Below are positions 32,989-41,911 of a stretch of 52,127 nt of DNA, in pieces (within the stretch, counting starts at the first letter, position 1; each line of letters begins with the position of its first letter). Origin of the DNA: Lachnospiraceae bacterium (lineage in GTDB: Bacteria > Bacillota > Clostridia > Lachnospirales > Lachnospiraceae); NCBI GenBank assembly GCA_024693925.1, contig JAILKH010000155.1, positions 1 through 52,127 on the forward strand, written 5' to 3'. The notes below the pieces were generated by a model that was given only the letters and a program-made list of their open reading frames with translations, did no database searches and had not been told where the DNA came from. The position numbers and the translations under genes were made by a program.

Positions 32989-33687
32989 CTATTTCCTCCA
33001 TTCATTGTAAATTAACATCCTTTTTCGTTTAGTACCGGGTAATATTATATAATCACAATTTGCGTTTATAGCAGCTTCCCCGTCCCTTGACATCCTGTCT
33101 CCTATCATAAGTATATCCGAAGAATCCAGTTTATGATCCTCCATGATAAGAAACAAACCCTTTGGACTGGGCTTAAGTTCTTTAATCCTATCATCTGTTG
33201 ATGCATACATCCCATCAACGCCAAGCTCCAACACCTTTAATTTATCCTCTATAGGATAATCAGAAAAAACTATGATTTTTTGCCCTTTTTTTCTTCTTTC
33301 TTTTATAAATGAAATTAGCTCCCTGTCTCTTGTAATGTATATCAGCTTTAAAGGTTTTTCATATATCCAGGTTTCCACCAGATTTTTTACTCTTTCCGGT
33401 ACTGTACCCATTAAATCAGCAACACACAGATATTGTCTTTCCTCAAGTCCCTTTTCAGCCCCACTCCCGGATATCGTCTTATAAGATTTATATTTATCCT
33501 CTTTATCCCAATCCTCCCTGACTTCTCTGAATTTTTTTATTATAAACAACTCCTTAATACGCCAAAAATGACACAGATAATAACTCCCTATCATCCATGC
33601 CATTTTTATCCTCAATTTTTTTTGATAATAAAGCGTACCGTCAAGATCAAATACCAGTGCCTTATATTGATTAACCGGTCGTCCCAT
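32989..33687 (-). CDS. HAD-superfamily phosphatase
   Basis: 232 residues. HAD motifs in order: motif I VFDLDGTLYY (Asp15 and Asp17 region), motif II IIVFSDYP, motif III Lys in ELKPSPKG, motif IV MIGDRMSRDGEAA. A longer than usual helical cap lies between motifs I and II and contains several Lys/Arg-rich helices. The start at 33687 follows AAGGGGG at 7 bases; the longer frame to 33762 overlaps the upstream UbiA gene. Lying between a UbiA-type phosphoribosyl/prenyl transferase and a cytidylyltransferase, it is a candidate to remove the 5-phosphate from a polyprenyl-linked pentose or to act on a pentitol phosphate. Confidence 0.85.
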   Translation of the reverse strand: MGRPVNQYKALVFDLDGTLYYQKKLRIKMAWMIGSYYLCHFWRIKELFIIKKFREVREDWDKEDKYKSYKTISGSGAEKGLEERQYLCVADLMGTVPERVKNLVETWIYEKPLKLIYITRDRELISFIKERRKKGQKIIVFSDYPIEDKLKVLELGVDGMYASTDDRIKELKPSPKGLFLIMEDHKLDSSDILMIGDRMSRDGEAAINANCDYIILPGTKRKRMLIYNEWRK

Positions 33688-33725
33688 CAAAAATCCCCCT
33701 TTTGATCCATGATACTTTATTTTTC

Positions 33726-34658
33726 CTATGCCCCTGCCGGCAAAAGGAACGGATCCATCCAAAAATTCAAAAAATCAAGATCGACAAAAGACAATACCAG
33801 TAATACAACACACATAAAAGCTATATATATCAAAAGCTTCTTCTCACGATAAAGCTTTTCCGGTTTCTGAACCGCCGAATCCGGCTTAAAACTTATATAT
33901 AAATAAAAACAGAATAATCCAAAAACAAAGGGCATACCCAGTAAATACTCAATCCTGTATTTAACCATAAAAATCCCGATGAAAAACGTAGCTGTCATTG
34001 CATAAAAAAAGGTAGATACCAAAAGAGAATTTTCTGTATAATACTTAAAGGATTTCCTGTAAAGTCCTGCTCTTTCGGGATCACCTATCATCCGATATTC
34101 CGCAAACCGCTTGGTAGCCATTAAAAAGGCTCCCGCAAACCAGTACCCTATCAATATGGAACTGGGGGGTTGATACTCAGCGTTTATGATAAACCATCCT
34201 ATCAGTAGTCTGATCATATTATTTACCGATTCCGATAAAACATCCAGATATGGAATATCTTTTGTACGGACAGGCTTCACATTATATAATACACCCATAA
34301 TAAGGAGCCATATTTCCATAACCAGAAAAGGAAGATTTATCGGCACAGCCAAAATAATACCGATAATAATACATATTATATATTCCAACATAACCAGCGA
34401 GAACTTCATATTTTCCGATACCACCGGTCTGTTTTTTTTAGTTGGATGATACTTATCAAATTCAGCATCAAGCCATTCATTGATCACATAATTTGCCGAA
34501 GCTATAAAACAGGTCGAGAAAAAACCAAGCACAAATTTAAAAATATGTTCCATACCTAATTCAGGCTTAGTCATCAATACCGCAAGTATGACTCCGGGAA
34601 TGATAAATGCATTCTTCACCCAATGATCGGGTCTTGCTATCTTTATATATTTTTTCAT
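33726..34658 (-). CDS. UbiA-family prenyltransferase resembling polyprenyl-phosphate phosphoribosyltransferase
   Basis: 310 residues, about eight or nine membrane segments. The N-terminus IARPDHWVKNAFIIPGVILA resembles the RPxxWxKN start of decaprenyl-phosphate phosphoribosyltransferases (DPPR synthase, Rv3806c type). The first Asp motif is NEWLDAEFD (within NYVINEWLDAEFDKYHPTKK, then NRPV), also as in that subgroup. The second is in PYLDVLSESVNNMIR. DPPR synthases join polyprenyl phosphate to the C1 of PRPP; a ubiquinone or menaquinone prenyltransferase role is less likely given the motifs and the neighbours. The start overlaps nothing and follows GAGGGTG, 12 bases after rpe. Confidence 0.8.
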   Translation of the reverse strand: MKKYIKIARPDHWVKNAFIIPGVILAVLMTKPELGMEHIFKFVLGFFSTCFIASANYVINEWLDAEFDKYHPTKKNRPVVSENMKFSLVMLEYIICIIIGIILAVPINLPFLVMEIWLLIMGVLYNVKPVRTKDIPYLDVLSESVNNMIRLLIGWFIINAEYQPPSSILIGYWFAGAFLMATKRFAEYRMIGDPERAGLYRKSFKYYTENSLLVSTFFYAMTATFFIGIFMVKYRIEYLLGMPFVFGLFCFYLYISFKPDSAVQKPEKLYREKKLLIYIAFMCVVLLVLSFVDLDFLNFWMDPFLLPAGA

Positions 34659-34670
34659 AAAAAAACACCC

Positions 34671-35336
34671 TCAGTTTTTTTCATATTCCTTAAAATATTT
34701 TTTGAAATAACTAATATTTTCACTTATATCGCCTTTAAATATCGAAGAACCCATAACTATCACATTAGCGCCGGCATCAAGTACAGTGCCTATATTATCC
34801 CTTGTTATCCCTCCATCAACTTCTATATCCGTATCCAGATTATGTTCATCCAGCATTTTCCTGAGATGACTAAGCTTACCGGTACATTTATTCATGTATT
34901 TCTGACCGCCGAATCCGGGTTCCACCGTCATGATCAAAAACATATCGTATTGATCCAGATAAGGTTCCAATACCGAGGTGTCTGTCCCCGGTTTAATCGA
35001 TAAACCGGCTTTACACCCACATTCATGAATAAGTGCGGCAGCCGCATCTATATCTTCACACGCCTCATAATGAACTGTAATTATATCCGCACCCGTTCTG
35101 GCAAATTCCCTTATATACCTTTCAGGCTGAACGATCATCAAATGAACATCCAGCGGAGTATGTGTGATTTTTTTTACGGATTCCATGATAGGAATTCCAA
35201 AAGAGATATTGGGAACAAACATACCATCCATGACATCTACATGAAACATATCCGTGCCCGCAGCATCTGCTCTTCTCATATAATCTCCCAGACAGGCAAA
35301 ATCCGCAGCCAATATCGATGGCGAAATTCTCAGCAT
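34671..35336 (-). CDS. rpe: ribulose-phosphate 3-epimerase
   Basis: 221 residues. Interconverts ribulose 5-phosphate and xylulose 5-phosphate in the pentose phosphate pathway. TIM-barrel signatures: SPSILAADFACLGDY (5-19), HVDVMDGMFVPNISFG (metal-binding His and Asp), HLMIVQP, MTVEPGFGGQKYM, and VDGGITRDN plus GANVIVMGSSIF. Starts with ATG one base after the rsgA stop, with AAGGAG inside the rsgA end. It is followed closely by the UbiA gene, so its product, ribulose-5-phosphate, may be a local substrate for the cassette downstream. Confidence 0.97.
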   Translation of the reverse strand: MLRISPSILAADFACLGDYMRRADAAGTDMFHVDVMDGMFVPNISFGIPIMESVKKITHTPLDVHLMIVQPERYIREFARTGADIITVHYEACEDIDAAAALIHECGCKAGLSIKPGTDTSVLEPYLDQYDMFLIMTVEPGFGGQKYMNKCTGKLSHLRKMLDEHNLDTDIEVDGGITRDNIGTVLDAGANVIVMGSSIFKGDISENISYFKKYFKEYEKN

Positions 35337-35337
35337 A

Positions 35338-36213
35338 TTAATATCTCCTTATTTTTTCAAGCTCCGAAAAAAGAAAAGCATAATTATCATATCTTTCTTT
35401 TGCAACCAGCCCCTGTTTAACAGCTTCTTTTACGGCACAATCCGGTTCATGTGTATGTGAACATGGCTTAAAACGGCACTGCTCGTACAAAAAAAACTCA
35501 TCATAATACTCCTTTAACAGCCACCGGTCCTTTATAAATATATCTACTTTTCCAAACCCCGGGGTATCCATTATAAATGTGCTCTCATCTATCGGTATTA
35601 TCTCAGAATGACGCGTTGTATGCTTTCCCCTTTTAAGCTTTTTACTTATATCGCCCGTTCCGGCAACAACTTCATTCCGAAGACAATTTATAAGAGATGA
35701 TTTTCCAACTCCCGACGGGCCGGCAACACAACTAAGCTTTCCCGTAAGCAACTTTTTAAGTTCCTCTATTCCCTGTCCGTCAACCGCACAGGTGAAAATA
35801 ATTCCCGCCCCGCTGTTCTGATATATTTCGAAAATACTATTAATCTTTACCTTATCACTTAAATCTTCTTTATTAAAACAGATCACAACAGGCAGCTTCT
35901 GCATTTTAAATTGGAGAAGAAGTTTATCAAGCATAAGATAATCCGGTTCGGGATTCTTTAATGCAAAAACTATAAGTGCCAGATCCACATTTGCAACTGC
36001 CGGTCTGATAAGTTCGTTTTTTCTTTCAAAAACCTCTGAAATATTTCCGGTCATTTCCTGCTCATTAAGAACATCAAGACTTACAATATCTCCAACCATA
36101 GGTTTTATATTATTCTTTCTGAATATTCCCCTGGCTTTACATTCATAAATATTATCATCTGATGCATATACATAATAAAACCCGGCTATACCTTTTATAA
36201 TCCTTCCCTTCAT
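35338..36213 (-). CDS. rsgA: ribosome small subunit-dependent GTPase A
   Basis: 291 residues. 30S subunit maturation GTPase, circularly permuted. Order: OB-fold N-domain (GDIVSLD), G4 FNKEDL, then G1 AGPSGVGKSSLINCL, G2/G3 region KHTTRHSEI and DTPGFGKVD, then a zinc site CRFKPCSHTHEPDCAVKEAV with Cys, Cys, His and Cys ligands. The ATG at 36213 follows AAGGA; the longer frame to 36264 would overlap the kinase gene. It is 5 bases after the pknB stop and overlaps the rpe ribosome binding site. Confidence 0.97.
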   Translation of the reverse strand: MKGRIIKGIAGFYYVYASDDNIYECKARGIFRKNNIKPMVGDIVSLDVLNEQEMTGNISEVFERKNELIRPAVANVDLALIVFALKNPEPDYLMLDKLLLQFKMQKLPVVICFNKEDLSDKVKINSIFEIYQNSGAGIIFTCAVDGQGIEELKKLLTGKLSCVAGPSGVGKSSLINCLRNEVVAGTGDISKKLKRGKHTTRHSEIIPIDESTFIMDTPGFGKVDIFIKDRWLLKEYYDEFFLYEQCRFKPCSHTHEPDCAVKEAVKQGLVAKERYDNYAFLFSELEKIRRY

Positions 36214-36218
36214 ATGAA

Positions 36219-38747
36219 TTATTCCTTGGTAAAGGCAACGGCTGTCGGTGCAGAGGTTTGCCACTGTCCATCCGCCGTTTGATATGTTACCGTAATTACT
36301 CCGGCAGGCGTGCTGGTAATACCTGTTTTAACTGCAGTGTACGGAAAGGTATTAGTCGTAAAGCGCTGCAATTCCGCCGCATTAGCATCCAACAGCACGA
36401 TTATGGCTTCAGATCCGACAAGATAGCCCTCCGGTGCCTGAATAGTGCAATTACAGGTATATCCGCTGGGACCCTTACTTACGATAAGATCTACATTAGT
36501 ATCCTTTGCCGCCTTAGAACCGGCAGTAAGCGATTGAGAAATAACATTTCCGACCGCAACGGTATCACTTGTTTGTTCTGTGGCATTTGTACATTTTAAA
36601 CCGGCTTCGATCAATAAGGCTCTGGCTGTAGCTTCATCCTTACCTACAACATTAGGAACAGTAATATCTCCCTCTTCTTCCTCTTCCTTTTCGGAACCGC
36701 CTGTACTGATATATACCTGTATAGAGCTTCCTAAAGGGGCATTAGTCGCTCCCAACGGACTTTGAGAAATTACCTTACCTTTATCCACAGATTCACTTGG
36801 CTGTTCTGCTGATGCAAAAACAAATCCTTCCTTCTCAATTGCCACTCTGGCTTCCGCTTCGCTCTTTCCCACAACATCCGGAACTGCGGCTCCCCCAACA
36901 GGTGTTTCTTCATTTGTACCTTCTGCCGAAGCCCCCCCTACTTTACCACTGCTCACTACTAGAGTAAGCACAGAATTTTCCTCTACAATCGTACCTGCAG
37001 CAGGATCCTGAGAGTCGATATAATCTTTATCATACATTGTTGATTCGGCATATGAAGCCTTAGCAGTCAACCCTGCATTCTTCAAGGCCAGCTCTGCATC
37101 CGCAATTGACAAACCCACAACTTTAGGGACTTCCGTCATTCCCTCTTCTATAACGGTCTCATCTTCCTTCAGACTACCGATATCCAGAACCTTACTTACT
37201 ATAAACACAGCTACAATAGCAAGAATGATCGCTGCTATAATCATAAGAACCGTCATTATATTTTCCATCTTGGGATCTACGTCATCCTCATCATCATATT
37301 TATCAGGTTCGTTATAATAATCCTGCCTTCCTTTTCCCGTCTGTTTTGGAGTGTTCTTCCTGCGGAGATCCTCTTCTGCGTAACGTTTATTACCCGTTTT
37401 ATTCTGTTTATTTCCGTTTTGTTTTTTCTTATTTGAACCGCCGTTTGAACTTCGCTGCTCATTTTTATTTGAATAGCTCCTTGACTGCTTTGCCCTTAAT
37501 CCATCAGCTTGATCCGAAACCGGTGTATCTTCTATAATCGGGGTACCCTTTGCTCTTGGATCCATTACATAATACGGATCTACATAATCTTCGCCGGCAT
37601 CATTATATCCTTCGCTGTAACCGGAATCATAAGACTGCGAATACATTTGATCATTATATTCATCATTCTTATAAGCATCATTAGGATAATACTGCTCATC
37701 ATAATTATTATTCCCCTGATACTGTCCGTCATAATCATATCCGTACTGCTGCGGTTCATCATATCCGCCATATTGTCTCTGATTATAACTCGAATAAGCC
37801 GCCTCAAAACTATCATTACCATATAAACTGGAGGAGGTCTGCTGTCTGATCTCTCTCCTATCCTCATCGGTAAGTGCTTTAGTTCCTTCCGAGCTTGCCG
37901 CATCCTGTATAACAACAAAATTCTCATCCGGACTTATAAGCGATCGTTTCAGATCCGCCATTAATTCACTTACATTCGAGTATCTTCTGTCAGGATTTTT
38001 CTGAGTGCATTTGAATATTATCTGTTCAACGCTTACAGGAATTTCAGGAACATATATCTTAGGTGACGGCATCTCCTCCTGAATATGTTTTATAGCTATA
38101 GCCACTGTCGTTTCTCCATCGAACGGAACTCGACCCGTAACCATTTCAAAAAGAGTTATACCAATCGAATAAATATCACTTTTTGCATCTGAATATCCAC
38201 CTCTCGCCTGTTCAGGAGAAGTATAATGCACCGAACCCATGGCATGGGATGTCTGTGTATCTGAGCTGGCAGCTCTGGCAATACCAAAATCCGCAACTTT
38301 AACCTTTCCTTCTTTTGATATGATTATATTCTGCGGCTTAATATCTCTGTGTATTATACCGTTATTATGGGCACTTTCAATACCCATAGACACCTGGATC
38401 GCAATACTTACCGCTTCTTTTACCGATAGACTGATCTTCTTTTCAATATATCGTTTTAATGTTATGCCTTCAACAAGCTCCATAACAAAATAATATAATC
38501 CATTCTCATCTCCGACATCATAAACATTAACGATATTAGGATGCATAAGACCGGCAGCAGCCTGTGCTTCTGCCCTGAATTTACTAACAAAACTTTTATT
38601 TGAAGAAAATTCATCTTTAAGAACCTTTACCGCATCGTAACGATTTAATTTATGATCCTTTGCTTTATAAACGTCGGCCATTCCACCGGCGCCAATTTTT
38701 TCCAATATTTCATACCGGTCGCCCAGCATCGTTCCCGGATTTAACAT
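36219..38747 (-). CDS. pknB: PASTA-domain Ser/Thr protein kinase
   Basis: 842 residues. Kinase domain 12-275: GAGGMADVYKAK, Lys41, HRDIKPQN (Asp135), DFG at 153-155 and an activation loop with SHAMGSVHYTSPEQA. A disordered juxtamembrane region follows: 309-393 contains 21 Tyr with many Asn, Gln and Asp, then 420-480 is Lys/Asn/Gln-rich. A transmembrane helix is at 496-519. Three extracellular PASTA domains are at about 537-602, 620-684 and 695-759, then an 80-residue non-PASTA C-terminal domain. The receptor kinase senses muropeptides and acts in cell-wall growth and dormancy exit. It overlaps the phosphatase gene by one base (TAATG). Confidence 0.97.
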   Translation of the reverse strand: MLNPGTMLGDRYEILEKIGAGGMADVYKAKDHKLNRYDAVKVLKDEFSSNKSFVSKFRAEAQAAAGLMHPNIVNVYDVGDENGLYYFVMELVEGITLKRYIEKKISLSVKEAVSIAIQVSMGIESAHNNGIIHRDIKPQNIIISKEGKVKVADFGIARAASSDTQTSHAMGSVHYTSPEQARGGYSDAKSDIYSIGITLFEMVTGRVPFDGETTVAIAIKHIQEEMPSPKIYVPEIPVSVEQIIFKCTQKNPDRRYSNVSELMADLKRSLISPDENFVVIQDAASSEGTKALTDEDRREIRQQTSSSLYGNDSFEAAYSSYNQRQYGGYDEPQQYGYDYDGQYQGNNNYDEQYYPNDAYKNDEYNDQMYSQSYDSGYSEGYNDAGEDYVDPYYVMDPRAKGTPIIEDTPVSDQADGLRAKQSRSYSNKNEQRSSNGGSNKKKQNGNKQNKTGNKRYAEEDLRRKNTPKQTGKGRQDYYNEPDKYDDEDDVDPKMENIMTVLMIIAAIILAIVAVFIVSKVLDIGSLKEDETVIEEGMTEVPKVVGLSIADAELALKNAGLTAKASYAESTMYDKDYIDSQDPAAGTIVEENSVLTLVVSSGKVGGASAEGTNEETPVGGAAVPDVVGKSEAEARVAIEKEGFVFASAEQPSESVDKGKVISQSPLGATNAPLGSSIQVYISTGGSEKEEEEEGDITVPNVVGKDEATARALLIEAGLKCTNATEQTSDTVAVGNVISQSLTAGSKAAKDTNVDLIVSKGPSGYTCNCTIQAPEGYLVGSEAIIVLLDANAAELQRFTTNTFPYTAVKTGITSTPAGVITVTYQTADGQWQTSAPTAVAFTKE

Positions 38748-39487
38748 TATCTCACCTCATCTGCAAACGGTTCAACGATCACTACTGCTATATTGTCTTT
38801 ACCGCCATTATGATTTGCTATCCTTATCAGTTCCTCAACTATCTGTACCACGTCCCTACCGGCCTTGGCGATCATGCATATGTCATCATCTTCAACCATA
38901 TTTGTAAGACCGTCGGAACACATAAGAATGATATCACCCTTCTTGAGTTCAACCTCGAAAAAATCAGGCTCAACCTTGGGCGCCACTCCGATCGCACGGG
39001 TAATTATATTCTTATCAGGATGAGTTCTGGCTGATTCTCTGTCAATCTCACCCAGCTTAATCATTTCTTCAACCAGAGAATGATCCCTTGTGATCTGTCT
39101 TATCCCATCATCTATTATATACAGACGGCTGTCTCCTACATTTGCCACGTACATTATATCATTAACAATTGTTGCAACAACCGCAGTAGTTCCCATGCCC
39201 TGATAATCACTTTCCGACTCAGCCTTTTTATACACTTCGGCATTTGCACACTCTATGGCTTCTTTCATTATTTTTACAGGTTCGGAAGAATCATTTATCA
39301 TTACTTCGCGTTCAATTGCCTTTACTGTATATGACGATGCATAATCACCTGCATTATGCCCCCCCATACCGTCTGCAACAATAAACAAATTAGGAAGATT
39401 ACCAAGCGGAACTTCACATGAGAAGATACAATCTTGATTTATCTTTCTCTTGCGACCTATATCGGTCTTAGAGAACGTCTTTAACAT
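38747..39487 (-). CDS. prpC: PP2C-family Ser/Thr protein phosphatase
   Basis: 246 residues. Removes phosphate from targets of the adjacent PASTA kinase. PP2C metal-binding motifs: NQDCIFS near the N-terminus, VADGMGGHNAGDYAS, MCSDGLTNMVEDDDI, and GGKDNIAVVIVE at the C-terminus. The ATG at 39487 gives MLKTFSKTDIGRKRKINQD, the family-typical start, and AAAGGA lies 9 bases upstream; the ATG at 39505 has no ribosome binding site. One-base overlap with pknB shows coupled expression. Confidence 0.97.
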   Translation of the reverse strand: MLKTFSKTDIGRKRKINQDCIFSCEVPLGNLPNLFIVADGMGGHNAGDYASSYTVKAIEREVMINDSSEPVKIMKEAIECANAEVYKKAESESDYQGMGTTAVVATIVNDIMYVANVGDSRLYIIDDGIRQITRDHSLVEEMIKLGEIDRESARTHPDKNIITRAIGVAPKVEPDFFEVELKKGDIILMCSDGLTNMVEDDDICMIAKAGRDVVQIVEELIRIANHNGGKDNIAVVIVEPFADEVR

Positions 39488-39534
39488 CTGTTTAAGTCCT
39501 TTCATTTCTATAATGAGTAAACCTCAATAAAATA

Positions 39535-40578
39535 CTAATAATTTTTCTCATGAATAATGCGCCTCCTTAACTGACCGCAGGCGCCATCAATATCTCTACC
39601 CATTTCCCTTCTAATAGTAACATTAATATGTTTTTTTTCAAGTTTATTTTTAAATGATAAAACTGCCTTCTTATCTGATTGTACATAATCTCTCTCTTTT
39701 ATGGGATTAACAGGTATAAGATTAATATGACAGTTCAGTCCCTTTAATAACGAACTCAATTCCTCTGCATCCTTAGGGGTATCATTAATATTTCTAACCA
39801 GACTATATTCAAAAGTAAGTCTCCGACCTGTCTTCACAAAATAATAATGACAGGCTTCCATTATTTCCTTAAGAGAATATTTATAAGCGATCGGCATAAG
39901 TTCACGCCGCTTTTCATCATTACTTGCATGCAGGGATATTGCAAGAGTTATCGTAAGCTTTTCATCAGCAAGCTTTTTAATCATAGGCACTAGACCGCAA
40001 GTCGAAACCGTTATGTTTCTTTGACTTATATTTAAACCATGTCCATCCGTAAGCATTCTTATAAAAGTAATTACCGATTCATAATTATCCAGCGGTTCTC
40101 CCGAACCCATTGTAACAACATTTGAAATCCTCTCCCCGGTATCGGCTATTATCCCGTAAATCTGACCTAACATTTCACCCGCAGTGAGATTTCTTGCAAG
40201 CCCGTCAATTGTTGATGCACAGAATCTGCACCCCATTCTGCAACCGGCCTGTGTTGAGATACATACTGAATTCCCATGCTCATACCGCATAAAAACACTC
40301 TCAATTAAATTCCCGTCATATAACTCAAATAAATATTTCCTGGTACCATCTATTGCCGATTCCTGTTTTTTTACTTCTTTGACTGTATATATATCATACT
40401 CGTCCGATACTTTATCCCTAAGCAACACCGGCACATTATTCATTTGTGAAACGGAAAAAATATGCTTTTTATGAATCCATGAATATATCTGTTCTGCCCT
40501 GAATTTCTTCTCTCCGAGAAGCATTATCAGGCTTTCCATCTTATCATATTCAACTGAGCGAAGATCTTTTTTATTCAT
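39535..40578 (-). CDS. rlmN: dual-specificity 23S rRNA/tRNA adenosine C2-methyltransferase
   Basis: 347 residues. Radical SAM methylase of A2503 in 23S rRNA and A37 in some tRNAs. The radical SAM cluster motif is CRMGCRFCAST; the N-terminal RNA-binding region KKDLRSVEYDKMESLIMLLG and FRAEQIYSWIHKKH match the family; GEPLDNYESV and the substrate-methylating cysteine region GRDIDGACGQL are present. The ATG at 40578 overlaps the last 8 bases of rsmB; ribosome binding site is weak, so translation is probably coupled. An upstream GTG at 40614 lacks support. Confidence 0.96.
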   Translation of the reverse strand: MNKKDLRSVEYDKMESLIMLLGEKKFRAEQIYSWIHKKHIFSVSQMNNVPVLLRDKVSDEYDIYTVKEVKKQESAIDGTRKYLFELYDGNLIESVFMRYEHGNSVCISTQAGCRMGCRFCASTIDGLARNLTAGEMLGQIYGIIADTGERISNVVTMGSGEPLDNYESVITFIRMLTDGHGLNISQRNITVSTCGLVPMIKKLADEKLTITLAISLHASNDEKRRELMPIAYKYSLKEIMEACHYYFVKTGRRLTFEYSLVRNINDTPKDAEELSSLLKGLNCHINLIPVNPIKERDYVQSDKKAVLSFKNKLEKKHINVTIRREMGRDIDGACGQLRRRIIHEKNY

Positions 40579-41911
40579 ATTTCTTTTTAAACCCGGAAAT
40601 AAAAAATCCGTCACATTTATGAACCCCGGGGATCAATTGGATATACCCCTTGGAAGAAGTTTCACATCTCAATTCCTCCGGCAGAAATTCATCAAGTGAC
40701 ACTGTTTCAAAAGGGAGATTCTCGGTTATCCACTTAACATTGTCCTCATTTTCCGCCTTATGGATTGTACAGGTGGAGAAAATGAGCGTTCCTCCGGGCT
40801 TAACATAATGACTCACATTACTTAATATATCTCTTTGCAGCTTTACAAGTGATTCTTCTTTCTGCGGCGTCATATTATACTTAATATCATTTTTTCTTCC
40901 CATCACTCCAAGTCCGGAACATGGAAGATCCGCTATCAATACATCGGCTTTTTCTTCATATTCTTCCAAATAAACAGTTGCATCCGCCTGTTTTACTTCA
41001 AGGTTACAATATCCTCCACGAGCTGCATTTTCACGGATCATTTCCAATTTCTTTTCAGAAATATCAAATGCATATAAATGTCCTTTACCATTTAATCTGT
41101 CAAGGGCATGAAGACTTTTACCTCCCGGCGCCGCACATACATCCATAACCGTATCTCCCGGTTTAATTCCCGAAACCTGTGTTACCAGCATGGAGCCTAT
41201 ATCCTGTATTTGAAACAAGCCCACCAGAAATGATTCTATGCGCTCCACCGAATCTATGTTTGTAAGTCTTAATGCATAATCAAGATATGGCGCCCTCTCC
41301 GAAGAAATATCCTCATCCTTTAATCTTTCCACCAACCGGTCAGTCCCTATTCTCGAAAGATTTGTCCTTACAAATATTCCCGGCGGCTTAAGAGACTCCT
41401 CCAGTATTTTATGCGTATTATATGGACCCTGTTCACACATCAGCTGTTTACATATCCATTGAGGACAGGAATACTTAACCGATAATCCTTCATATGTATC
41501 CTCATCCGGATATTCTATATCTTCTATATTTCTTGCAATACTTCTTAACACACCATTGACAAAGCCCTTAAGCGGCGTAAAACCCTTTTGGGTTGCAAGC
41601 TTTACAGCTTCATTACATACCGCCGATTCCGGTACGGAATCCATATATTTAAGCTGGTATACACCCATTCTGAGAATTTCCAGTATCTGAGGTTTCATGG
41701 TAACTGTTTTAGTCTTACTAAACTTATCTATAATATAGTCAAGTTCTGTTCTTCTCTCAAGGCACCCCTCTGACAGCCTTTTTATAAATCTTTTCTCTTG
41801 ATTTTCAAGATAATCATATTTATTTAAGACCTGTCTTATAACTCTGTCAGATGATATCCCATCCTTGTCAATGATCAATAATATTTCAAGTACGATAAGC
41901 CTTAAATTCAT
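40571..41911 (-). CDS. rsmB: 16S rRNA (cytosine-5) methyltransferase RsmB
   Basis: 446 residues. Methylates C967 of 16S rRNA. The N-terminal NusB-like RNA-binding domain (about 1-140, LDYIIDKFSKTKTVTMKPQI) is followed by a Rossmann methyltransferase with SAM motif VMDVCAAPGGKSLHAL and catalytic cysteines in DLPCSGLGV and STCTIHKAENEDN. The ATG at 41911 overlaps the fmt stop (ATGA) and has AGGAG upstream inside fmt. It also overlaps rlmN by 8 bases. Confidence 0.96.
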   Translation of the reverse strand: MNLRLIVLEILLIIDKDGISSDRVIRQVLNKYDYLENQEKRFIKRLSEGCLERRTELDYIIDKFSKTKTVTMKPQILEILRMGVYQLKYMDSVPESAVCNEAVKLATQKGFTPLKGFVNGVLRSIARNIEDIEYPDEDTYEGLSVKYSCPQWICKQLMCEQGPYNTHKILEESLKPPGIFVRTNLSRIGTDRLVERLKDEDISSERAPYLDYALRLTNIDSVERIESFLVGLFQIQDIGSMLVTQVSGIKPGDTVMDVCAAPGGKSLHALDRLNGKGHLYAFDISEKKLEMIRENAARGGYCNLEVKQADATVYLEEYEEKADVLIADLPCSGLGVMGRKNDIKYNMTPQKEESLVKLQRDILSNVSHYVKPGGTLIFSTCTIHKAENEDNVKWITENLPFETVSLDEFLPEELRCETSSKGYIQLIPGVHKCDGFFISGFKKKYE

